Positions 42,101-47,200 of a stretch of DNA of 52,330 nucleotides are shown here, piece after piece. Each line of letters begins with the position of its first letter. Positions within the stretch are counted from its first letter, which is position 1. The translations under genes were made by a program, and so were the position numbers. The notes beneath the pieces were generated by a model that worked only from the letters and a program-made list of their open reading frames with translations, was not told the origin of the DNA and ran no database searches. This DNA is from Planctomycetota bacterium (lineage in GTDB: Bacteria; Planctomycetota; Phycisphaerae; Sedimentisphaerales; Anaerobacaceae), in NCBI GenBank assembly GCA_030605475.1, contig JAUWIG010000021.1, forward strand, positions 1-52,330, written 5' to 3'.

Positions 42101-42745
42101 AATGGAGTAACCGGCTATTCTTGGTGTCACTGGCTGTTTTTTTATTACTGCAACATATAATCCATTCCACCAGTTTTCCGTATCACCGACAATGTTTGCT
42201 GGTAGGATTTGTTCGTATAATATCTTATAATTTAATTTTCTGAAGGCATCTTTTGTTCCTTTTTGTGCTTTTTCCCAGTTATAATCATCAACAATTGCAA
42301 TAAATTCGGATTCTAAATATTTATCCATTAAGATAAATGCGTTATATTGATCAATTTCTTCATGTTCACCATCGTAAAAATATGTGTTAAATCTAAATTT
42401 AGATAAATCAGCATTTTCAAATGAGTTATCATAAAAGTATAACTTTTCGGAGCTTATGTACTTTTTTATATTATTATAGAATTCATTCTTTGGACCACCG
42501 AATGAACTAAAATTATCTATAGCAACAGCGTATTTAAAGTCATTCTGGAATAATGCTGATATTAAAGTTGATCCTTTATATGTACCTATCTCTAAATAAG
42601 TTGAATCTTTATTGATTAAATTATTTAGGAAATGTCTGACCTTAGGCGAAGAATACCCGTCGATATTTAAAATATCCTGATTTAATTTCGAATCAAGATT
42701 TTTAGCATTTCTAATTGCATTTTTCACCAATTCGATTTTTTCCAT
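36140..42745 (-). CDS. Giant multi-module methyltransferase/glycosyltransferase
   Basis: The product has 2201 residues. Approximate modules: Methyltransf_24-type SAM methyltransferase 35-200 (TYLEIGTYKGSTLISAL); glycosyltransferase-like domain 204-450 (IAGYSIVRNAEYLSYPFYD, LNQADEFLP); second methyltransferase 480-665 (AGAEVGTGRGHHSAHLL); GT2 673-960 (FIVPCYNCADTVGEAIESIY, FCLDSDN); methyltransferase 1009-1200 (LRLHIGCGPRVLKGWVNIDL); Trm112-like stretch plus methyltransferase 1235-1500 (VCPESLEDL, CIGGSFADD, ILKPGGKLLI); helical region 1500-1660; methyltransferase 1705-1870 (LRLHLGCGGQHLEGYLNIDY); methyltransferase 1965-2185 (RVLDVGAGTCPY, LCTEVLEHI). That makes six methyltransferase and two GT modules. 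A dispersed repeat lies in a linker at 36932-36969. The first ~200 codons are strikingly AT-rich. It likely methylates sugars added by the neighbouring enzymes. Confidence 0.85.
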   Translation of the reverse strand: MEKIELVKNAIRNAKNLDSKLNQDILNIDGYSSPKVRHFLNNLINKDSTYLEIGTYKGSTLISALFQNDFKYAVAIDNFSSFGGPKNEFYNNIKKYISSEKLYFYDNSFENADLSKFRFNTYFYDGEHEEIDQYNAFILMDKYLESEFIAIVDDYNWEKAQKGTKDAFRKLNYKILYEQILPANIVGDTENWWNGLYVAVIKKQPVTPRIAGYSIVRNAEYLSYPFYDAIYQCLDNVDEFHIFYDVGSKDETESLTKKFVNALSDYYPIEMHPIKVDWKDQSAISQAQNLGAQFLKEKGFELVLLNQADEFLPVGMKKFLKQCYRNKQQVGFKTIHTWKDEYTITTASYCRFYRSDTEFTGDGANVCGTEVKDFTMYKDASHHFGTLFHPERKYASHSKLYSSKDQEYIAANVNDLDKVQEGFRQLIGTEKFIKRDFPLREREYIAVRYSKEYDTYPFELALQEIIADCRRKRKRKESLAITYSNTQGFRESLVASPAWTDAYGVVESLIKKFNVKAGAEVGTGRGHHSAHLLEANPDLKWITIDPWKHIVGSYEDPSNKPQEEMDETYKSACKLLQQFGDRVTILRKTSKEASKIIQEKLDFAFIDANHSYESVKEDIALWWDKIKPGGIVAGHDYDHSDFPSTKKAVDEFLTSKGLTATIEIGTVWWVQKLSGHFLTFIVPCYNCADTVGEAIESIYQQNLDIPFEVVCTDDCSDDSTRQVLSYCQERHSNLRIYYHDQNSGGAAARNTYVENSIGDLIFCLDSDNILAPDSVGKLIKLLDDTGCNGASFSELRYFEGSAGSYTHTHSWFFEAPNNICDIDHILSTEKTPAASGNYLYTRESYDRAGGYPDGSGAMDSWGFGFRQHATGTKIAILPGSFHWHRISTDSYWVREHKKGTNGKNAASVVRKFPELFTDETNRFLATADCEKDFFEHLKAGRLKTVSKQSRVCQPQGAVVRTKNCQSSLPAQNDGFNSANLQTRSITAETGQTSHVSSQIKATSLEQKARPLRLHIGCGPRVLKGWVNIDLVLVPWENFMQYYTDEFYGPDVRGTKDDFLALDVTKAPLPFADNSVDVIFNEDFIEHLDQRQIMLFLAEAFRILKPGGVHRVTTPDLTWIMQNYSDFSKGYSGVYQESWHKWHHKDHLTRRYLEDIATMVGYQVVFQKRNVSLSPDIPKEYRPDKNNAPDEGHIFADLVKVDSISKSNVLDSKNCLYNNLAPDVDAVKSGLEKFYEENLVCPESLEDLTFANQTITTSSERTYRFENSIPCFLSSSVLTEHQKSELESTKVSIQGIMNNSNPHYSPEKPFIQPKICWDWSEKWLNSKTVHSNTKIVCIGGSFADDLPHVHSDYKFNIDHLANEYCKLLPEILKANTHYIACVAEKMPFRNSYADFVYARNSLDHVCNPVQTLKEIYRILKPGGKLLIGVYFNSTFINEHESTVIDDEFIDKCIKPIFEIEHRVIYGAPQKQEIFGSKKAGFIHLVCRKLPHSDLSFTQEQIQAVGNILSNFHSALYCEARDEFELAKDKYGHLLKIQPVLTTDIWRMIYSLIRFFGMTDPRKFNDLKQVIVNLLGHDLFWEKVLNKTAQDYAAAISSDPIKDDLANCMKILDAPGIIEGWRILWYLAMAAHKIGRVSAAERVAATVIHHEPNFMDAHLFLKKLDSSAVAHQHRTDINSNISAGHQLSLGENIVEQLKRKGLLHTNQPLRLHLGCGGQHLEGYLNIDYPQSEHNLVQVKADVCADIKGLDFPLGSVDEIRLHHVFEHFNRVTALAMLIKWHKWLKIGGRLHIEAPDLIGSAKALVSNTSWKTKMGVVRHLAGDQAADWGYHIDHWFPERFEHTLEALGFGEVQTLSSSWSKEPYLSNVKVVAMKSKPFSLQEQLKAAEELLWESTVAPEERPTWEVWKNQLRTALAGDYVPQLSSAQKGSNFAKNCKMGPVPDVSSISQAPAILSRNNTQLPLDEITDFNQRTRNRWVQAKAKTIPAGSRVLDVGAGTCPYRPFFAHCDYKTQDFKKYIGIKKNKTTEYGKIDYVSDITSIPVPDGSFDVILCTEVLEHIPKPIKAVREMVRIVRPGGRLLITAPLGSGLHQLPYHYYGGLSPEWYRHFLSSFGCRIVEMTPNGGFFKLLAQECARVKWTLPQHQHLHGDNVEFIRHLFGEWLPRYLFALEERCFIDQFTVGYHVEAIKNTDIDSVNSTPILE
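36932..36969. repeat. Dispersed inverted repeat, copy 2 (inside a gene)
   Basis: GGGCCCCATTTTGC ... GCAAAATTCGAACCC with a short loop. It is translated as part of a linker (KGSNFAKNCKMGPV) between the last two methyltransferase modules of the giant protein. Confidence 0.65.
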
Positions 42746-42802
42746 ATTTTGCTCTCGCCCTGCCCGCTTCCTGAGCGCTGCTGACTATCAGTTTGCTTAT
42801 AA

Positions 42803-43126
42803 TTAAATATTATTGCGATAAGTCTCTACGGTCTTTTTGCCTTTGCGGACCCGGCTTAGCTTTTGGGCAACGTCGGCTCTTTGAGCTGTAACGGCCAGGT
42901 ATAAACGATCGTATAATTTCTGCAATTGCTCTCGTCGATTTTTAAACTCAGCCGATTCAAGAATCCCCATCTGTGTGATTTTTTCTACGAGAGAACCAGC
43001 CTGTTTGCTCAACACCTCAACCTCGCTGACGTTACCCTGCTGGGCCAGCTCTATCTGCTTTTCTAACAGACTCTGCAGGTCATCCAAGGCCGATGAAAAT
43101 CGGGATATCTGTTTATCTGTACTCAT
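42803..43126 (-). CDS. FlgN/FliT-like flagellar export chaperone (tentative)
   Basis: The product has 107 residues, all-helical and charged: ISRFSSALDDLQSLLEKQIELAQQGNVSEVEVL, then SLVEKITQMGI and REQLQKLYDRLYLAVTAQRADVAQKLSRVRKGKKTVETYRNN. Length, helix pattern and the K-x-V-x-x-Y end match FlgN/FliT/FliS-type chaperones. These hold FlgK/FlgL or FliD before export. flgK, flgL and fliD flank this operon, which supports the call. It sits between a TPR gene and the giant methyltransferase gene. Identity at sequence level is low in this family, so FlgN or FliT cannot be decided. Confidence 0.65.
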   Translation of the reverse strand: MSTDKQISRFSSALDDLQSLLEKQIELAQQGNVSEVEVLSKQAGSLVEKITQMGILESAEFKNRREQLQKLYDRLYLAVTAQRADVAQKLSRVRKGKKTVETYRNNI

Positions 43127-43143
43127 CCAATTTGCACCCCTGC

Positions 43144-43785
43144 TTAGGTCCCTTGTTTTATTTGAGTCAAATTATGTTCAACCTCTTCCAGAAGATTGGC
43201 TGCATCTTTGTTGGCGGGGTCTAAAGTTAAAACGTCCAGGAGGATTTTTCTGGACTGCTCGAACCGGCCATCTTTCATATATAGCGCTGCCAGTGAGAAC
43301 ATAACGGAGGTGTCACCCGGGTGCATACTCAAATACACTTCCAGATAGTGAATAACCTTTGCGAATGAACCCATCTGGCAGGAGGTTTGAAACAAGCCTA
43401 AAAGGGCTGTCAAATTGTCTGTATCGAGCTCCAGACATTTTAGATACATCTCAAAAGCCTGCTTGTAGTCGGCTCTTTGCTGTGCGACCATGGCCAGGCC
43501 GGCATAGGCCCTGGCGCAATTGACGTCCAGTCGACAAGCGACCCTAAAGGCTACTTCAGCATCATCAAGAAGGTCTTTCTGCAGTGCAACTACTCCAAGC
43601 CCAACGTAAGGACCCGGCTCATCAGGCCCCAGTGACGCCGCTTTTTCGTAGCAGCCTTGTGCCTGGGCGAAGTCGCCAACAGTAGTGTAACAGTCACCAA
43701 GTTCCTGCAAAACTTCATAATGCTGGGTCGAGTTGAACACTCCAACAATATTATCTTGTGTTAGATTATCTTGTGTTATGTCCAT
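43144..43785 (-). CDS. Tetratricopeptide-repeat protein
   Basis: The product has 213 residues and about five TPR units, for example YEVLQELGDCYTTVGDFAQAQGCYEKAA, PYVGLGVVALQKDLLDDAEVAFRVACRLD, and MFSLAALYMKDGRFEQSRKILLDVLTLDP. There is no signal peptide or catalytic motif. Its start overlaps the end of the upstream GT2 gene by 20 bp, so expression is coupled. TPR segments also occur within both neighbouring glycosyltransferases and the giant protein; this one may be a scaffold holding the enzymes or the protein acceptor. Confidence 0.8.
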   Translation of the reverse strand: MDITQDNLTQDNIVGVFNSTQHYEVLQELGDCYTTVGDFAQAQGCYEKAASLGPDEPGPYVGLGVVALQKDLLDDAEVAFRVACRLDVNCARAYAGLAMVAQQRADYKQAFEMYLKCLELDTDNLTALLGLFQTSCQMGSFAKVIHYLEVYLSMHPGDTSVMFSLAALYMKDGRFEQSRKILLDVLTLDPANKDAANLLEEVEHNLTQIKQGT

Positions 43786-45421
43786 AGTGATTCTTTTCCT
43801 CTACAGGTTCCCATTTTGCGGTTTTTTGCAAAACGTGGCCTTCAAGTATTTGTTCTGCACTTCTAAGTAATTCAATCGCTGAATTAAAATCCTTTTTTTC
43901 TCGCTTGACCTTTGCCTCTAACAAAAGTGTGTCCACGGTAGGCCGTTGCTGGTTAACTTCACAACTGAGTTCAGCAGCTCTGGTGTGGGCACCGGCTTTG
44001 AAAAAAGCCTTTGCAGCCTCCGTCTTCATCCACAACTCGTTTTTGTAATGGTCAGCGATATATTCAAACACCTGGGCTGCTTGTGCCCAGTTTCCATCTT
44101 TTTCTGCGAACTGGGCTTCTTGAAGCAAATTGTCAAACTGGAAAGGCAGCTCTTCAGCGTCCGGCTGTCTTAGCGCAATGCCGGCGGCCTTTAGAGATTG
44201 CCTTACCGGTAAGTTTGGAAAGCTTCTGCGAGCATACCGGAGGTCATCTTTTTTGACCACTGCTGCCCAGAGTGTATCTGTTGAACCTTCCAGTTCAAAT
44301 CCCTCGCGCCCCTGCTTGTTGCTGGCAGGGGTGTTAATCAGAGCGTAGAGCGGATTCTCTACCCACATTTTCTCTACGGGGAAGCCATTTGGCACTATTG
44401 TGATATATTCGCCGTCGCATCTGGCCAAAGCTGTGTCTACCCGCTCAGCCCCGGATGCCAAGGAGTTAACGGGCACCTTGATGATGTTGGGCATAACGGT
44501 ATTTAGCATGTTGAGGTCAGCTTGCGGTAAAGGTATATAAACCTTGTAGGGATAGAAAGTATGCCACCATATAGAACCGATGGTTTTTCCTACCTGTTGG
44601 TTCAGTTGGTCTGCAACAAAAATGATGGACATATCCTCAATCTTCGTCCAAGGTTTGGCGGGTCTTGCAGTTCGTATCGCCAGAACATTTCTGAAATATT
44701 CATGCTTGTCTTTGCGTTTCTGGACCGATATCCTGTCAGATTCACTTATAGGGCTGTAAAATTCACCCGTGATTTCATAGACATGGTGAAAATCCGAGAA
44801 GAAAGCAAGCCGCCGGGTCATATCCCAGTCAATTAGAATGTTGAGGTCTTCATTATATAGCCCGGTCTTTTCAATCAGGTCTCTGCGGTGCATCAGGCAT
44901 ACATGGAGGGCCTGATTGAAGTGCAACATAAGAAAGCGGTCGAAGTCCCGGCTGATTTCAACGACTTTGCTTAAAATCTGCCGGTTACCGTCCGGTGTAA
45001 CCCGGCAATATGCTTTGTATAAATCACTGTACGCGACCTGGCAGTCGGTTTGATTTTCCAGAACATTGACTAACGTTTCGATATGGTTGGGATAATATAA
45101 ATCGTCGTCGTCGAGATAGGTGATGTATTTACCCTCGGCTCTGGATAGGGCTTGGTTGAGCGAAAATGCCTTGCCGCGATTTTCCTTTCTGTTGATAAAT
45201 ATTATCCGCGGGTCGCTAAACGAATTAACTACGTCGCTTACGTCTTCACCGCCGTCGTTGATTACAATAATCTGGAGGTTTCTGTAACTCTGGTGCAAAA
45301 CGCTGGCAAGAGCCCCATATAGATATCGTGGCCGATTAAAAGTCGGAATGAGCACGCTGATGACCGGCCCAAGTCTCGTATCTCGCATCTCGTGTCTCGT
45401 ATCTCGCATCTCATGTCTCAC
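43766..45421 (-). CDS. GT2 glycosyltransferase with C-terminal TPR-like region
   Basis: The product has 551 residues. Residues ~18-265 are a GT2 domain: ISVLIPTFNRPRYLYGALASV, VINDGGEDVSDVV and the DDD motif in GKYITYLDDDDLYYPNHIETL. It is close to the second GT2 module of the giant protein. Residues ~270-420 resemble a degraded second transferase unit; ~430-530 are TPR-like helices. The GTG start overlaps the preceding stop (GTGA). The first 16 residues (MRHEMRDTRHEMRDTR) are encoded by the word repeat at 45371-45440, so a slightly later start (ATG 45409) is possible. The C-terminus TAKWEPV comes from dispersed repeat copy 3. Confidence 0.85.
   Translation of the reverse strand: MRHEMRDTRHEMRDTRLGPVISVLIPTFNRPRYLYGALASVLHQSYRNLQIIVINDGGEDVSDVVNSFSDPRIIFINRKENRGKAFSLNQALSRAEGKYITYLDDDDLYYPNHIETLVNVLENQTDCQVAYSDLYKAYCRVTPDGNRQILSKVVEISRDFDRFLMLHFNQALHVCLMHRRDLIEKTGLYNEDLNILIDWDMTRRLAFFSDFHHVYEITGEFYSPISESDRISVQKRKDKHEYFRNVLAIRTARPAKPWTKIEDMSIIFVADQLNQQVGKTIGSIWWHTFYPYKVYIPLPQADLNMLNTVMPNIIKVPVNSLASGAERVDTALARCDGEYITIVPNGFPVEKMWVENPLYALINTPASNKQGREGFELEGSTDTLWAAVVKKDDLRYARRSFPNLPVRQSLKAAGIALRQPDAEELPFQFDNLLQEAQFAEKDGNWAQAAQVFEYIADHYKNELWMKTEAAKAFFKAGAHTRAAELSCEVNQQRPTVDTLLLEAKVKREKKDFNSAIELLRSAEQILEGHVLQKTAKWEPVEEKNHYGHNTR
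43806..43841. repeat. Dispersed inverted repeat, copy 3 (inside a gene)
   Basis: GGTTCCCATTTTGC followed after a short T-rich loop by GCAAAACGTGGCC. It encodes the last residues of the GT2 protein. The second arm is more diverged than in the copies at 7122 and 46949. Confidence 0.55.
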
Positions 45422-45440
45422 ATCTCGTGTTTCGTGGTTC
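45371..45440. repeat. Short-word repeat tract, copy 4, across a gene junction
   Basis: ATCTCG-, GTCTCGT- and CATCTCATGTCTC-type words (reverse complement of CGAGATACGAGATACG) fill the junction of two glycosyltransferase genes. They encode the C-terminal KHEM of one and the N-terminal MRHEMRDTRHEMRDTR of the next, including the overlapping stop and start. Confidence 0.75.
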
Positions 45441-47013
45441 GGTCCACGATTCTCGCTTCACGATTGTTTCCGAACATCGGGGTGGTGGATTCTGCGGATG
45501 GTACGCCATCTATAAGATTCCCATCTTGTTGCGAATCTATTTCAGCTTCGAGTAGGGTGAGAATACCGTTGATTTTGCTCAATTGATTTTTCAGCGAGTA
45601 GTTTTTTTCTACAAATTTGCGGTAGCTTTGTGGTTCGTATGTATCGGAGCAAATCTGCTCGCAGAATTCTTCTGAGATGTTAAATAAAAACTCTGACGGG
45701 AAAATTTGGCTTGCTCCCGGAAAATTATGGATAACCGGTTTCAATCCACAAGCCATACCTTCCAAAGGTCCCATACCCTGGCTTTCTCCGATGCTGCAGG
45801 AGACAATATAATGTTTGTCCTGCAGCCAGGAATTTATGTTCTCCTGCCAGCCGTCAAAAAACACCACATCTTCGAGGTCAAGTGCCCCCACTATATACTT
45901 GATATACTGTTCAAGCATTTGGTCCTGAAAATTTCCCGCAAAAAACAGCTTATATTCAGGGTCAATGTAGTGCAGCTTTTGCATACACTGCAGAAGGAAC
46001 ATAGGATTCTTTCTCATATTCAGATAACCCACACAGGCAAGATTTTTGCCTTGCTGCCTGTCGATGAACCTAAACTCGTCAAAGTTAACACCGTTCGGAA
46101 TCGTAACAAGCCAGGCGCGCTCTTTAATGTCAGGCACTTGTTTAAACAAAGCGTCTTTGACAAATGGGTTGCCGATGGTGATGAGTACATCGATATTCTC
46201 CCATTGGACCTGGCTTGGCCAGTCCTGGTAAGCCTCGAAACGGTGAAGCCTGACAATATTTTTGCAGACCTTCGGCAGTCTTGATGCTTCCACAACTACA
46301 TCGGTGCACCACTCAAACCAAGAGATATCACTCCATTTCATCAAGTCATACATCTGTTCAACATTTTGGCCTTCGAAGAACTTTACCGGATATCGGAGTT
46401 TGGCGAGCTCGTAAATATCCGTAAGAAACTTTACATCATCCTTTAATCCACAGAAGAAAGCTATTTTGGGTCTTTTGTTACGAATCACTTCAATCATAGG
46501 GTTAAGAACTTCCTGGTTAGGTGCGATTTGCAGTGAGCGAAGCAGCATTTCGATAGCATCGGCCTTATTGCCCTGGTTAAGAAATACATTGGCGGTTCTG
46601 TTAAGCACATCCGCACTTAGCATGCCCATTCTCTCCATATCGTCAAAGAGTTGCGCTGCTTCGTCTGGTTTACCGACGGCGAGATATGCTTCTGCCAGAT
46701 TCCAAACTATTTCAGCACTGTCGCCCTGCAAGCTCCTTGCCTTGATAAAATGATTGATGGCTTCGTCCGAGCGGTTCAGGCAATGGAGAATTGCCCCTGT
46801 GTCGTTCAGGGCCTGTGCGTCCTCGGGCTCTGTGCGGATGTGTTTTTGAATGCACTCAAGAGCTTCCTGATGTCTGCCGGCCTCGGCTAATTCTAAACCT
46901 CTTTGATAATAATCCGGGCTCCCAAATGTACTATTTTGCATTTGGGGCGGGTTCCCATTTGCAGTGTTTCGCAAATGGGGTCCCGGTCCATTTGAATTTG
47001 TCCCCATTGTCAT
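45418..47013 (-). CDS. TPR-glycosyltransferase (GT-B fold)
   Basis: The product has 531 residues from ATG 47013 (AGGAG eight bases upstream; the frame is open to 47058 but the sigma-54 transcript would start near 47064). Residues ~35-165 are TPRs (YYQRGLELAEAGRHQEALECI, ALNDTGAILHCLNRSDEAINHF). Residues ~185-500 form a GT-B transferase: IAFFCGLKDDVKFLTDIYELAK, ITIGNPFVKDALF, LACVGYLNMRKNP and a donor-site E-x7-E in GESQGMGPLEGMACG. This organisation resembles flagellin glycosyltransferases with TPR-guided acceptor binding. It is the first gene behind the sigma-54 promoter at 47075-47090. Its N-terminus includes dispersed repeat copy 4. Confidence 0.85.
   Translation of the reverse strand: MTMGTNSNGPGPHLRNTANGNPPQMQNSTFGSPDYYQRGLELAEAGRHQEALECIQKHIRTEPEDAQALNDTGAILHCLNRSDEAINHFIKARSLQGDSAEIVWNLAEAYLAVGKPDEAAQLFDDMERMGMLSADVLNRTANVFLNQGNKADAIEMLLRSLQIAPNQEVLNPMIEVIRNKRPKIAFFCGLKDDVKFLTDIYELAKLRYPVKFFEGQNVEQMYDLMKWSDISWFEWCTDVVVEASRLPKVCKNIVRLHRFEAYQDWPSQVQWENIDVLITIGNPFVKDALFKQVPDIKERAWLVTIPNGVNFDEFRFIDRQQGKNLACVGYLNMRKNPMFLLQCMQKLHYIDPEYKLFFAGNFQDQMLEQYIKYIVGALDLEDVVFFDGWQENINSWLQDKHYIVSCSIGESQGMGPLEGMACGLKPVIHNFPGASQIFPSEFLFNISEEFCEQICSDTYEPQSYRKFVEKNYSLKNQLSKINGILTLLEAEIDSQQDGNLIDGVPSAESTTPMFGNNREARIVDRTTKHEM
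46949..46984. repeat. Dispersed inverted repeat, copy 4 (inside a gene)
   Basis: GGGTTCCCATTTGC (46949-46962) and GCAAATGGGGTCCC (46971-46984), 14-bp arms matching at 12 positions around an 8-base loop. It is translated near the N-terminus of the TPR-glycosyltransferase (GPHLRNTANGNPPQ). Related half-arms extend on both sides. Confidence 0.75.
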
Positions 47014-47074
47014 TTGCTTTACTCCTAAATTCTTAAAAGCCGGTCCTCTGACGGTCATAATCCGGTAAAATTAG

Positions 47075-47090
47075 TGCAAATTCCGTGCCG
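47075..47090 (-). promoter_or_regulatory. Sigma-54 promoter of the glycosylation operon
   Basis: Minus strand CGGCAC-GGAAT-TTGCA: GG-N10-GC is intact and only the first base departs from the consensus. The expected start is near 47064, 51 bases before ATG 47013. It places the TPR-glycosyltransferase, GT2, TPR, chaperone and both giant genes (to 25002) under the same sigma factor as the basal body genes. The rest of 47014-47200 shows nothing else. Confidence 0.82.
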
Positions 47091-47200
47091 TTAACCGAAA
47101 CGGCTCCCGGCACGTCGGGATTTGCGATTTCGCAGCCCCAAGCGTCAAATTTGTATAAATATCAAACACACAGGACGTTTAAGTGCTGTACTCAACTAAA

